Positions 18,700 to 27,386 of a stretch of DNA of 64,000 nucleotides are shown here, in pieces. The translations under genes were made by a program, and so were the position numbers. Numbering within the stretch: position 1 is the stretch's first letter; each line of letters opens with the position of its first letter. The notes beneath the pieces are model-generated. The model ran no database searches. It was not told the DNA's origin and saw nothing but the letters and a program-made list of their open reading frames with translations. The DNA is from Occallatibacter sp. (lineage in GTDB: Bacteria; Acidobacteriota; Terriglobia; Terriglobales; Acidobacteriaceae). The stretch lies in NCBI GenBank assembly GCA_031296305.1, contig JARLFZ010000002.1, positions 62,001-126,000 of the forward strand, given 5' to 3'.

Positions 18700-19004
18700 T
18701 GCTGCGCGCCGCCGCGGCCGGAGTCACGCTTGCGGTGCGCGCCCAGCCCGGCGCTAAAAAGACCACCATCCTCGGAATCTACGGCGAAGGCGCAGCCGCG
18801 CAACTCAAAATCGCCGTGCAGGCACCACCGCTCGAAGGCCGCGCCAATGAAGCGTTGATCGCGTTTCTCGCCCAGACATTCGCCATTCCCAAGAACGCAG
18901 TCAAACTTATCTCCGGAGAGGTGTCGCGCAGCAAAGTTTTTCTGCTCGACGGCGTCACGCTGCCACACGCAATGGCCGTGCTGGCCGTTAAGATCCGGAT
19001 TTGA
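18699..19004 (+). CDS. yggU: DUF167 family protein (YggU-like)
   Basis: 101 residues with the family pattern VRAQPGAKKT near the N-terminus, KIAVQAPPLEGRANEALIAFLA in the middle and SGEVSRSKVF, matching the conserved DUF167 fold. The function is not known; the pairing with yggS is widespread in bacteria. It starts one base within the yggS stop codon. No terminator is seen, but paired palindromes follow at 19049-19109. Confidence 0.88.
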   Translation: MLRAAAAGVTLAVRAQPGAKKTTILGIYGEGAAAQLKIAVQAPPLEGRANEALIAFLAQTFAIPKNAVKLISGEVSRSKVFLLDGVTLPHAMAVLAVKIRI

Positions 19005-19048
19005 GACTCGCCGCCCATACATAGCCCCAGAGGGGCGTCAGAGGGTAG

Positions 19049-19109
19049 CCCCAGGCGCGAGCCTGGGGATCAAATGCGCATTGAGCGTATCTAGCCCGCT
19101 TCAGCGGGC
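19049..19109. repeat. Paired palindromes, REP-like locus A
   Basis: First palindrome: 8-bp arms 19049-19056 and 19061-19068 (CCCCAGGC/GCCTGGGG). Second: 7-bp arms 19094-19100 and 19103-19109 (GCCCGCT/AGCGGGC). The gap between them is 25 bases. It lies between the converging yggU and murF genes and could also serve as a two-way terminator. Confidence 0.65.
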
Positions 19110-19134
19110 GAAAGAAACAATGGCCGGGGAACGA

Positions 19135-20544
19135 CTATTCAATTTGCTCAAAATGCCGCTGCACGGCCTCGATGGCCCGTTCCAGATGTACGCCGCGCGA
19201 GCCTTTCACTAGAACCACATCGCCCGCGCGCAGATTCTGCACGAGCCACTGACCGGCGGTTTCGGCATCGCGGAGAAATACCGCCGGCACGCCGCCGGAG
19301 CAGGCAGCCGTGGCCAGATGTTCCGCATTGCCCTGCACGGCCACGACCAGATCGAGACCAGCCTCGGCGGCAGCGCGCCCACATGCGATGTGCAGCGCGG
19401 GGCCGTGCTCACCCATCTCCAGCATTTCACCGGCCACCAGGATGCGGCGGCCCGCGGCCGGCCGTGCAGCCAGTGTGTGGATCATGGACCGCAGAGCTTC
19501 GGGATTCGAGTTGTAGCTGTCGTTGAGAATCGTTGCGCCGCCGATCTCGATCACCTGGCCGCGCTTGTCGCCCGCCGTGAGGGACGCGATCGCCTTCACC
19601 GCTGCATCGAGATCGACGCCCACTTCGAGCGCCACGGCGAGACCCGCCAGGGCATTCAATGCGTTGTGCGCGCCGAGCATGTGCAGCGTGAAATCGCCCT
19701 CACGTTCTCGCGCGCGATAGCGCACTTGCAGGCCCTCAAGGTCTTCGTCGACCGAAAGAATCTGCGGGTTGGCGCAGGGGCCGCTGCCGAAATACACCAC
19801 GCGGCCATGAAAATCGCGGCCAAACTGCGCGGCGTATGCATCGTCGCAATTCAAAAAGGCAACGCCGTTCGCGGGCAGCGCCTCAATCAATTCGAATTTG
19901 GCGCGAGCAATTCCGGCCTGGCCCTCTTTGAAGTTCTCAATGTGCGCCGTGCCCACGTTGGTAATCACGCCCCAGTCGGGCGTGGCGATGCGTGCCAACG
20001 CGGCGATCTCGCCCAGGTGATTCATGCCCATCTCGACGACCGCGATTTCGTGTTCCTGCGTCAGGCGCAAGAGCTGCAAGGGCAGACCGAAACCGTTATT
20101 CAGGTTGCCCTGAGACTTGAGCACGTTGAATTTTGCAGCGAGCGCGGCAGCCACGGCTTCCTTGGTAGTGGTTTTTCCCGCCGAGCCGGTAATGGCGACC
20201 ACGAGACGGCCCCACTGGCGGCGAACATGCACAGCCAGCGATTGCAGCGCGACGAGCGGATCTTCTGCGATGAGAAGCGGCCGGGCCAGCGCCGCATCGG
20301 GCAGGGAAGCGATGCGCGCGCGCGACACCACGGCGGCCACGGCACCACGCTCGAACGCGGCCGTCACAAAGTCGTGACCGTCCAGCCGCTCGCCGCGCAC
20401 CGCAAAAAAAAGCTCGCCCGGCGCCACAGTGCGCGAGTCGATGGAATAGCCAGTCGCGACCAGCGCACCCGCGTTCTCGACGCTGGTCGGCGCTTCGAGA
20501 ACCGCTCCGGCGCCCATCGCCGCTTCTGCCAATGTCAGATTCAT
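19135..20544 (-). CDS. murF: UDP-N-acetylmuramoyl-tripeptide--D-alanyl-D-alanine ligase
   Basis: Adds D-Ala-D-Ala to the UDP-MurNAc tripeptide, the last cytoplasmic peptide step of peptidoglycan synthesis. 469 residues. An N-terminal substrate domain (YSIDSRTVAPGELFFAVRGERLDG) is followed by the ATP site AITGSAGKTTTKEAV, the central-domain GLPLQLLRL and GTAHIENF, and the C-terminal NDSYNSNPEALRSM. ATG 20544 overlaps the murE stop by four bases (ATGA). It is the last gene of this mra/dcw segment; mraY, murD, ftsW and murG are not next to it. Confidence 0.96.
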   Translation of the reverse strand: MNLTLAEAAMGAGAVLEAPTSVENAGALVATGYSIDSRTVAPGELFFAVRGERLDGHDFVTAAFERGAVAAVVSRARIASLPDAALARPLLIAEDPLVALQSLAVHVRRQWGRLVVAITGSAGKTTTKEAVAAALAAKFNVLKSQGNLNNGFGLPLQLLRLTQEHEIAVVEMGMNHLGEIAALARIATPDWGVITNVGTAHIENFKEGQAGIARAKFELIEALPANGVAFLNCDDAYAAQFGRDFHGRVVYFGSGPCANPQILSVDEDLEGLQVRYRAREREGDFTLHMLGAHNALNALAGLAVALEVGVDLDAAVKAIASLTAGDKRGQVIEIGGATILNDSYNSNPEALRSMIHTLAARPAAGRRILVAGEMLEMGEHGPALHIACGRAAAEAGLDLVVAVQGNAEHLATAACSGGVPAVFLRDAETAGQWLVQNLRAGDVVLVKGSRGVHLERAIEAVQRHFEQIE

Positions 20545-22052
20545 TGCCCTTCACCATAGCCCAAATCGCGCAGAATGGAAAGCGCAACTTCGGCGTCGTC
20601 GAACGGCACGGTGCGATCGGCCAGGATCTGTTCCTTCTCGTGACCCTTGCCGGCCAGCAGCACCACATCGCCGGGATGCGCAGCCTGGAGCGCGAGGCGA
20701 ATGGCAGCCCCGCGATCCACTTCCACGGTGTATTGGATGCCGGTGGATTGCAGTCCGGGCTCTACCTCGGCCAGAATCGCCGCCGGATCCTCGGAGCGCG
20801 GATTGTCGCTGGTGGCGACGACGAAATCGCTGCCCTCGCCGGCGGCCTGGCCCATCTTTGGCCTCTTCGTGCGGTCGCGGTCGCCGCCGCAGCCAAAGAG
20901 CGTGATCACCCGCCCGCCCGCGGCAGCGGCCATCTGCCGCGCCAGCGCCGTCAGATTGCGCAGAGCGTCGTCGGTATGCGCGTAGTCCACAATGACGCTG
21001 AAGGGCTGGCCGCCATCAACGGGCTGGAAGCGGCCGGGAACGGGCCGGAGCGTGGGAACGGCCGCGGCGAGATGCGAGAACGCGACGCCGCGCGCGGCTG
21101 CGGCGGTGAAGGCCGCAAGCAAATTGAGAATGTTTACTTCGCCGGCGAGACGCGAGCTGAGGCAAGCCTTTCCGGCTGGCGTCTCGAGCTCGATGGTGGC
21201 GCCGGAGGGCGTGAGCCGGTAGCTCGCGGCGCGCCAATCGCCCTTACCAATTCCGTACGTCCGGATTTCTGCGCCGGCCTTGCGCGCGGCCTGTGCAAGC
21301 TCCTCCGCATGTGGATCGTGCGCATTCAGCACGGCGATACGCGGCGCCGGGTACACCGTGCCGTCGAAGAGCAGGCGCTTTGCGGCAAAATAATTTTCCA
21401 TCGTGTGGTGATAGTCGAGGTGGTCGCGCGTCAGATTGGTGAATACGGCGACGTCGAAGGGGATACCAATCATGCGCCCCTGGTCGAGCGCGTGGCTCGA
21501 AACTTCGGTCACAAGCTCGGTGGCGCCGCGCGACACGCCCTCAGCCATCAGCTCGAAAACGTCCCGCGACTCCGGCGTGGTGTGAATCGAAGGCCGAACT
21601 TCGCCGGCTACATGATATTCAATCGTCCCGATAAGCACCGTGCTGCGGGCAGCAGCGTTGAGCAAAGCTTCGGTCAGGTACGCGGTGGTGGTTTTGCCGT
21701 TGGTACCGGTGATGCCGGTCGCGGCAAGCGCGCGTTCGGGATGGCCGAAAAACGCAGCCGAAGCCTCTGCAAGGGCGCGGCGGCCGTGCTCGACATGAAG
21801 GATAGGCAGGCCGGGCTGATACACGGTGAGATGGTCGAAAGTCTGCGCGGAGTCCGTGACAATGCCAAGCGCACCCGCGGCGAGCGCCTTGTCGACGTAA
21901 CGATTGCCGTCGGTCGATCCGCCCTTCATGGCAACAAAAACCGCGCCGGGACGCACCCGCCGCGAATCGTATTCAATTCCGGTAATGGGCGCGTCGGATC
22001 TGCCCGCGGAGCCGTCGGCAGTCATTTCAGCAATGAGTTCGTTCCAAATCAT
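20541..22052 (-). CDS. murE: UDP-MurNAc-L-Ala-D-Glu--meso-diaminopimelate ligase
   Basis: Adds the third stem-peptide residue to UDP-MurNAc-dipeptide. 503 residues. Motifs: YDSRRVRPGAVFVA, ATP site GITGTNGKTTTAYL, TNLTRDHLDYH, and DNPRSEDP near the C-terminus. The DNPR tetrad is the known signature for meso-diaminopimelate instead of lysine, so the wall is of the Gram-negative type. It sits between a 113-residue unknown gene and murF with a four-base overlap to murF. ATG 22052 fits the family start, although the binding site is weak. Confidence 0.96.
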   Translation of the reverse strand: MIWNELIAEMTADGSAGRSDAPITGIEYDSRRVRPGAVFVAMKGGSTDGNRYVDKALAAGALGIVTDSAQTFDHLTVYQPGLPILHVEHGRRALAEASAAFFGHPERALAATGITGTNGKTTTAYLTEALLNAAARSTVLIGTIEYHVAGEVRPSIHTTPESRDVFELMAEGVSRGATELVTEVSSHALDQGRMIGIPFDVAVFTNLTRDHLDYHHTMENYFAAKRLLFDGTVYPAPRIAVLNAHDPHAEELAQAARKAGAEIRTYGIGKGDWRAASYRLTPSGATIELETPAGKACLSSRLAGEVNILNLLAAFTAAAARGVAFSHLAAAVPTLRPVPGRFQPVDGGQPFSVIVDYAHTDDALRNLTALARQMAAAAGGRVITLFGCGGDRDRTKRPKMGQAAGEGSDFVVATSDNPRSEDPAAILAEVEPGLQSTGIQYTVEVDRGAAIRLALQAAHPGDVVLLAGKGHEKEQILADRTVPFDDAEVALSILRDLGYGEGQ

Positions 22053-22118
22053 CTTGGGTTTGATTGTAGATTGCGGAGGAAGGTGATTCTCTGCAATCGG
22101 AATTTTCAGTGCGTAGAG

Positions 22119-22460
22119 TTACGGAAACATCTCGACAAACTTGCTCACGCCCGCCATCAGAACCTGCCGTCCACCATCGATTTCCGCAGTTTTCTGAGCC
22201 ACCTCAAGCAGCATGGCAAGAGCGCTCTTCATGCCTTCGTACTGCATCTCCGCTTCGTACTTGGAACTGAAGAAGCGCGTGTGCATCATCCAGCCATAGA
22301 TGCCGCAGGTGATCGCAAAGGGCGCGGACCGGCAGTCGCGCTCCAGCGAAATACGCGCGCCCAGAGAATACTCCTCATCGCGCATGATCGTGCCTTCTTC
22401 TGAGCCCGCCCGGCCCAGCGTGCCGCCGTTTTCGAATCGATGCCAGGAAAAATCCGCCAC
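22119..22460 (-). CDS. Unknown small protein inside the mra/dcw operon
   Basis: 113 residues starting at GTG 22460, 18 bases after the ftsI stop. The sequence is compact and protein-like (WHRFENGGTLGRAG, GIYGWMMHTRFFSSKYEAE, GMKSALAMLLEVAQKTAEI). There is no signal peptide, transmembrane helix or cysteine cluster apart from two single Cys. I do not recognise the family. Its place between ftsI and murE, where no gene is expected, suggests a role in envelope synthesis or division, by position only. Confidence 0.7.
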   Translation of the reverse strand: MADFSWHRFENGGTLGRAGSEEGTIMRDEEYSLGARISLERDCRSAPFAITCGIYGWMMHTRFFSSKYEAEMQYEGMKSALAMLLEVAQKTAEIDGGRQVLMAGVSKFVEMFP

Positions 22461-22478
22461 GCTGCGAGCTTAACGCAT

Positions 22479-24785
22479 TTAACGCGCGCAGCGAACCACG
22501 ATCTTGGTCCCCGGCGTAACCATGGCGCCGGGCGCGGGCGCTTGTTCACGCGCGGTGCCGCTGCCGGTGATCTCCACTTCAAGGCCGGCGCTGCCTGCCT
22601 CCTCAATCACCTGCCGCACTGAGAGGCCCAGAAGCGATGGCACGCGCAGTTGCGCGGCATCGGCGACGACCACTGTATTCGAAGCCGGCCGCGAAGCAGG
22701 CTGCGTTGGGGCGTGCGTCGGCAGGGAAGGGGAGTTGCCGGGCGGCGCGCCGGAATTCTTGCTGGTCGGTGAACTTGCAGTCTGCACGACCCCCGGCGTG
22801 GGTTGCGGATTTGCGGCAGTCTGCGCTGCAGGCTCACCCCGCAGCGGATCGTCGCTGGGCAAATCATTGGCAGCTTCGTAAAGGGCCTGAATGTTTTCGC
22901 CCTGCGCCGCCGCATCGTCTTCCTTAGCAGGAGGCTCTTTTTTCGACGCGGTGGTCATGGGCCGAAGATCAATGTCGTGCGGCACGCCGAGATATTCCAG
23001 AACCTGCTGCGCCACTTCAGCGAAAACCGGTGCGGAGACTGCGGCCCCGTAGTATTCGCCTTTGGGTGAATCGAGAATAATCGAGACCGCGATGACGGGA
23101 TTGTTGACTGGCGCAAAGCCCGCGAACGACGCAATGTGCAGCGACCCGGTGTACTTGTGCGTCGCGGGATCGATCTTTTGCGCGGTCCCCGTCTTGCCAC
23201 CCGACGAATAGCCATTGAGCTGAGAAGACTTGCCGGTGCCGAACAGCACCACACCCTCCATCATCTTGCGCATCTCGGCCGCGGCCATCGTAGAAATCAC
23301 ACGATGCGCGCCAGGCGGCAGCGGATCGGGCAACTCCTCGCCGAGCTTGACTGGCAATGCACTCAACTGCGGCGCCGACGGTGCGGCAGACTTTTGGTTG
23401 GGGGGTGTGGCGCCCGATGGCTCCGGCATCAGCACGTGCGGCGGCAAGTACACGCCGCCATTCGCAATCGTCGAGACCATCGAAACCAATTGAATCGGCG
23501 TGACTGCCTCTTCCTGGCCGATGGCGACGTATCCGATCGAAGCCGGCTGCCATCTGCCCACCGGCCGCAGCAAGCCGCGCGTTTCGCCGGGCAACTCAAT
23601 TCCGGACCGCTGACCAAAGCCGAAGGCGCGAATGTAGTTGTAGAGGCGGTCGGGGCCGAGCTTAAGCGCCAGCTTGATCACGCCCACATCGCTCGAACGT
23701 GCCAAAGCCGTGGCCACCGTTACCGTGCCCATGCCGCGATCGGCCTTGTCGTCGTGAATCACGCTGCCGAAGAGCGTGATCTGGCCGCCCTGGCAATCAA
23801 TCATGTCGTCGGGCGTGGCTACATTAGCGTCCATCGCCGCCGCATACGTTACCAGCTTGAAGGTCGATCCCGGCTCATACACGTCGCTCACGGCGTGGTC
23901 GCGCAACAGGATGGGCGTGGTGTGGCGAAATTGGTTGGGATTGAACGTGGGGCGAATGGCGAGCGCCAGAATCTCGCCGGTGTGCACATCCTGCACCACC
24001 ACCGTGCCGTTGAGCGCCTGTGTCTTCTCCATGGCGTGGTCGAGAGCGCGCTCGGCCATGAACTGGATATTCTCGTCGATGGTGAGCACCAGGTTGCGGC
24101 CGGCTTCAGGCTCGCGCTCGGTGGAACCAAGCACCTTGCGCCGCGCATCCATGGCCGTGTACATCAGCCCCGGACTCCCGTGCAGGTCGCCGTCGAATTT
24201 TTCTTCCAGACCGCCCAATCCGTTGTCGTCCACACCCACGTAGCCCAGCACTTGCGCGGCAATCTGGTTGTCGGGATAAAAACGCTGAAACTCTTTTTGA
24301 AAATAGACGCCCTTCATATTAAGGGCCTTCACCGTGACCGCAACCTGCGGCGTCACACGGCGCGCAATCCATGCGAAGTTGTGCCCCGCGTTCAGGCGCG
24401 CGGCTATCTGATCCGGCGTAGTCAACCCATCTTCGGGATCGGTGTGCACCAGCGCGGCCAGCGCACGTGCGGCGGCCGGCTTGTCGGCAATCTCAGTAGG
24501 ATCGGCGTAAATGGAGTCGGCCAGCACGGTCATGGCCAGCTCCCGCAGGTTGCGGTCGTAGAGAACGCCGCGCCGCGGAGCTACCTCAAAGGTGCGCTGC
24601 TGTTGCTTGGCCGCGCGCTCCACAAACTCCCGATGGCGCACAATCTGCAGCCAGAACAAGCGTCCCGAAATCGCGACAGCCCACAGCAAAAAGAACAGGC
24701 AGACGATCCAGAAGCGCGATCGCCTCAGAGGCAAACCTCGTGTGGTTGCAACGCGGCTGCGGATGGATTGAACGTTTGCGGACAT
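22479..24785 (-). CDS. ftsI: Septal peptidoglycan transpeptidase with PASTA domain
   Basis: Class B penicillin-binding protein that cross-links septal peptidoglycan in the periplasm. 768 residues: basic N-terminus, one membrane helix (WIVCLFFLLWAVAISG, residues about 26-45), dimerisation domain, then the transpeptidase domain with SxxK as STFK near residue 305, SSD in the SxN position and KTGT near 530. A linker rich in Pro and Thr precedes one C-terminal PASTA domain (VPSLLGLSVRQVIEEAG), as in SpoVD-type enzymes. AGGAG lies 10 bases before ATG 24785. A large hairpin separates it from the ftsL-like gene. Confidence 0.93.
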   Translation of the reverse strand: MSANVQSIRSRVATTRGLPLRRSRFWIVCLFFLLWAVAISGRLFWLQIVRHREFVERAAKQQQRTFEVAPRRGVLYDRNLRELAMTVLADSIYADPTEIADKPAAARALAALVHTDPEDGLTTPDQIAARLNAGHNFAWIARRVTPQVAVTVKALNMKGVYFQKEFQRFYPDNQIAAQVLGYVGVDDNGLGGLEEKFDGDLHGSPGLMYTAMDARRKVLGSTEREPEAGRNLVLTIDENIQFMAERALDHAMEKTQALNGTVVVQDVHTGEILALAIRPTFNPNQFRHTTPILLRDHAVSDVYEPGSTFKLVTYAAAMDANVATPDDMIDCQGGQITLFGSVIHDDKADRGMGTVTVATALARSSDVGVIKLALKLGPDRLYNYIRAFGFGQRSGIELPGETRGLLRPVGRWQPASIGYVAIGQEEAVTPIQLVSMVSTIANGGVYLPPHVLMPEPSGATPPNQKSAAPSAPQLSALPVKLGEELPDPLPPGAHRVISTMAAAEMRKMMEGVVLFGTGKSSQLNGYSSGGKTGTAQKIDPATHKYTGSLHIASFAGFAPVNNPVIAVSIILDSPKGEYYGAAVSAPVFAEVAQQVLEYLGVPHDIDLRPMTTASKKEPPAKEDDAAAQGENIQALYEAANDLPSDDPLRGEPAAQTAANPQPTPGVVQTASSPTSKNSGAPPGNSPSLPTHAPTQPASRPASNTVVVADAAQLRVPSLLGLSVRQVIEEAGSAGLEVEITGSGTAREQAPAPGAMVTPGTKIVVRCAR

Positions 24786-24834
24786 CAGCTTCTAGCTCCT
24801 GGATCGCTGAACGATCGATCTCGCACGATCTAGG

Positions 24835-24873
24835 GGTTTCCCCGGTCCCTCGTTTTTGGGGACCGGGGAAACC
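24835..24873 (-). repeat. Perfect 15-bp hairpin between ftsL and ftsI
   Basis: Arms 24835-24849 and 24859-24873 (perfect, GC-rich: GGTTTCCCCGGTCCC and its complement) around a 9-base loop. It lies 49 bases upstream of the ftsI start inside an otherwise compact operon. It has no T run on the operon strand, so it is unlikely to be a simple terminator; mRNA processing or stabilisation is possible. Confidence 0.75.
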
Positions 24874-24908
24874 GAGACACCTGAGTGAGAATTCATGCGC
24901 GCTGGAAT

Positions 24909-25418
24909 CTAGAAGCTGGAAGCTGGCTTCGCAGGCGCAACCTGAGCCAGCGCCGGAGCGCCGGTATCAACGCGGGCGCCGGGATACACCACCTGCCCCG
25001 GCTGCGGCTGGTCGAGCCCAAGTTGGCGCGCCATCTCGTCGATGCGGCCCGGCTGCGTCAGCTCGGCCTCGCTCAGATGAAGCTGGCGGTTCTCCTCACG
25101 CAACTGGTCGAGGGTTTGCTTCTCGCTCTCCACGTGGTAGCTGCTCTCGATGGCGGAGAAGTGCTGCAAACCGTAAATCATAATCAGTGAAAACAGCACG
25201 GCAACGGCCGCCGAAAACACCCGCATCTCGCGCACCCGCACCGGGTCGCTGGCCTTCACCAGCCGCGAGTTGTCAATGTTCATGGCGAAGTAGAACTCCG
25301 GGGTGCGCACCCGGCGGCGGAGCAGCGCCTGCTGCGCCATCAACTCGGCGTTGCGCTCGGCAATCCGCGCTCCCCAACCGCGGCCCGACTCGAATAAGCT
25401 TGTTGCGATTGCCGCCAT
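24909..25418 (-). CDS. ftsL: FtsL-like cell division protein
   Basis: 169 residues with a cytoplasmic N-terminus (about 70 residues), one membrane helix (FSAAVAVLFSLIMIYGLQ) and a periplasmic coiled coil (SEKQTLDQLREENRQLHLSE) ending in GRIDEMARQLGLDQP, the pattern of FtsL/DivIC septum proteins. It would join FtsB and FtsQ to recruit FtsW/FtsI. The symbol rests mainly on position between rsmH and ftsI and on topology, since FtsL diverges fast. AGGGAGAG lies 5 bases before ATG 25418. A 33-residue Pro/Ala tail is unusual. Confidence 0.8.
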   Translation of the reverse strand: MAAIATSLFESGRGWGARIAERNAELMAQQALLRRRVRTPEFYFAMNIDNSRLVKASDPVRVREMRVFSAAVAVLFSLIMIYGLQHFSAIESSYHVESEKQTLDQLREENRQLHLSEAELTQPGRIDEMARQLGLDQPQPGQVVYPGARVDTGAPALAQVAPAKPASSF

Positions 25419-25447
25419 CTTCGCTCTCCCTGTGAACTATGAACTAC

Positions 25448-26341
25448 CTACTGCCGTTCCGCGGCCCGCAGCTTGGCGCTGCGCGAACGCGGGTTCAAAT
25501 CCATTTCTTCTTCGCCCGCAGTCACGGGCTTTCTGGTCAAAACCTTCCAGATTCCCTGCTGCGCGCCTTCCCGGATGCTGTCTTTCGCAATGCGATCTTC
25601 AAGAGAATGAAAGCTGATAACAACGAGCCGTGCGGAGGGCTTAAGCAACTTCGGTGCGGCCTCGAACAATGCCCGGATTTCGTCCAATTCGCGGTTAATA
25701 TAGATGCGCAGTGCTTGAAAAGTGCGAGTAGCTCCGTGAATGTGTTTCATGCGCGGGACCACCGATGCTACGATCCGTGCTAATTGCCCCGTAGTAGCGA
25801 TCGGACGGCCCCGCACAATTGCTCTGGCGACTGTCCGCGACCTCCTTTCCTCACCGTATTCGTAAATGAGATTTGCGAGCTCGCGCTCTTCCATCTCATT
25901 CACCACTTGTTCGGCGGTCGGCCCGGACCGGGTATCGATCCTCATGTCCAAAGGCCCGTCCGCCTGAAAACTAAATCCTCTGCGCGCTTCGTCGAAGTGC
26001 AAACTGTTTACGCCGAAGTCAGCCAGCAATCCATCTAGCGATGCCAGTTCCACGTGCTGTTCAATCCGGCTGAAGGCCTCGCCGATCAACGTGAGCTGCG
26101 GCGCCTGACTGCCCATTTCTTTCGCGAACTTTACGAGCCGCGCCGTTGCTAACTCCAGCACCTCGGGGTCGCGATCGAAACCAATCAGCCGTCCACCGGG
26201 TCCCAGCTGCCTCATAATGCCTTCGGCATGTCCTGCCAAACCCAGCGTGCAGTCCACGTAGGTCCCTTCGGGCCTCACGCAGAGGAAATCCAATACGTCC
26301 TGATAAAGAACCGGCACATGGCGTGCTTTTTGCTGCGTCAT
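25448..26341 (-). CDS. rsmH: 16S rRNA (cytosine(1402)-N4)-methyltransferase
   Basis: Methylates N4 of C1402 in the decoding centre of 16S rRNA with SAM. 297 residues. HVPVLYQDVLDFL at the N-terminus, the SAM motif YVDCTLGLAGHAEGIM, LIGFDRDPEVLELA, then LLADFGVNSLHFDEARRGFSF and the C-terminal RLVVISFHSLEDRIAK with NPRSRSAKLRAAER: all standard for MraW/RsmH. Note LADFGVNS, where many homologues have DLGVSS. ATG 26341, 18 bases after the mraZ stop. Confidence 0.96.
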   Translation of the reverse strand: MTQQKARHVPVLYQDVLDFLCVRPEGTYVDCTLGLAGHAEGIMRQLGPGGRLIGFDRDPEVLELATARLVKFAKEMGSQAPQLTLIGEAFSRIEQHVELASLDGLLADFGVNSLHFDEARRGFSFQADGPLDMRIDTRSGPTAEQVVNEMEERELANLIYEYGEERRSRTVARAIVRGRPIATTGQLARIVASVVPRMKHIHGATRTFQALRIYINRELDEIRALFEAAPKLLKPSARLVVISFHSLEDRIAKDSIREGAQQGIWKVLTRKPVTAGEEEMDLNPRSRSAKLRAAERQ

Positions 26342-26359
26342 GCGGCCCCCCTGAGGGGC

Positions 26360-26815
26360 TTAATTTTCGCTCTCCGCGGAGAGAATCGTATCCACCGTGT
26401 TCAAATCGTCTGCCGTGGGAATCCTGTCCGGCATAGTCTCTTCAAACCGCGCCTTGCTCACTACCTCGAGATGCGTAATCCTTCCCATCACCGCCAGCTC
26501 GCCCTCCAGCTTCGTCCTGGAGCGCAGAATCTGCCCCAGCACAAACCGTCCCTGGGCGTCCATCTTCACTTCCTGGCCGTGATAGCCCGTCATATCGAGG
26601 TAATTCTTCACTGCCTTGTTACCCACGCTGTGTTTCTTCAGCCGCGACTCGTTCTTCTTCCATTCGTCGAGCGGCCAAATCTGTGCGCGCTCCCCGTCTG
26701 CGGTCGTCACGTAGAGGTCTGTGATGTTCGCCGCGTCCAGCAACTGCTTGAAAGGGACGGGCACCTTGAGTCGCCCGCTCTCCTCGATCTTCGCTGGATG
26801 GTTGCCACGAAACAT
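26360..26815 (-). CDS. mraZ: Transcriptional regulator MraZ
   Basis: 151-residue double SpoVT/AbrB-fold protein that forms rings and represses its own mra/dcw operon. MFRGNHPAKIEESGRLKVP at the N-terminus and the second repeat YHGQEVKMDAQGRFVLGQIL are typical. It is the first gene of the operon. ATG 26815 has AGGCAGG directly upstream. A four-copy 10-bp-period direct repeat at 27025-27059 lies about 210 bases in front of it and fits the known MraZ binding mode. Confidence 0.95.
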   Translation of the reverse strand: MFRGNHPAKIEESGRLKVPVPFKQLLDAANITDLYVTTADGERAQIWPLDEWKKNESRLKKHSVGNKAVKNYLDMTGYHGQEVKMDAQGRFVLGQILRSRTKLEGELAVMGRITHLEVVSKARFEETMPDRIPTADDLNTVDTILSAESEN

Positions 26816-27024
26816 CTGCCTGCCTCAATGCCTTCCGCTTCTTTCAATCTCCCCGCCGTAGCCCTTGCCTTTTGGCCTGTCCGGGTTAGCCAGGCTGGTT
26901 CACCAGCCGCTTTTGCTTCCGGAAACTCATTCCGCAGGCACCCAAAGGAGTACACTTTCTCTGGAAATGCAAGCGCCTGGGAAAACCCGCTGTTTGGCTC
27001 CGATGGAAGTTTGGCTTGAACTGC

Positions 27025-27059
27025 TCCAAACGGTGCCATAAAGTTCCAAAAATTTCCAA
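27025..27059 (-). promoter_or_regulatory. Putative MraZ box: four (T/A)TGG repeats at 10-bp spacing
   Basis: Read on the minus strand: TTGGA at 27059, TTGGA at 27049, ATGGC at 27039 and TTGGA at 27029, exactly one helical turn apart. In Escherichia coli MraZ binds TGGGN repeats separated by 5 bases, the same geometry. The first mra operon gene starts 210 bases downstream. Confidence 0.65.
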
Positions 27060-27267
27060 CTCCTGACGATAGTACCCCTGATTTCTTGTGATTGAAAGAG
27101 AAAAATCGGTGGAAACTGTCGAAAACCTTGGCTTTATTCAGGAAAGCCGACTAATAGGCGGAAAATTTTCGGCCACCACAAGATATGGGGTTTACTGCTT
27201 TGATTCCCCCACTGGACAGGTCATCCAGAGTGTGTTAGGAGAACAAAAGGCGAAAATAGGAAATCCT

Positions 27268-27350
27268 GTACCGCCGGACTCCCGACTGGCTTGAGTGCGG
27301 ACCATGAAGCCGTCTATCTATTCCTTATTCCCTACTCCCTGTTCCCTGTC
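27268..27350 (+). repeat. TACCGCCGG repeat copy followed by TTCCCT-type units
   Basis: 27268-27300 carries TGTACCGCCGGACTCC and GACTGGCTTGAGTGCGG, related to 12873-12912. From 27321 follow 7-base units TCCTTAT, TCCCTAC, TCCCTGT, TCCCTGT, related in content to the 8-bp arrays at 13760 and 47730. The pair lies directly upstream of the next plus-strand gene. Confidence 0.5.
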
Positions 27351-27386
27351 TTTTACAATCTTCTGGTGCATGCCACCGCGAACGCG

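Noticed and set aside
25485..25530. GGTTCAAATCC, tRNA T-arm-like
   Set aside because: It lies within the end of rsmH and there is no cloverleaf around it.
26950..27000. Possible mraZ -35/-10 pair (TTGCAT and TACTCC)
   Set aside because: Spacing of 14 bases is too short to call a promoter.
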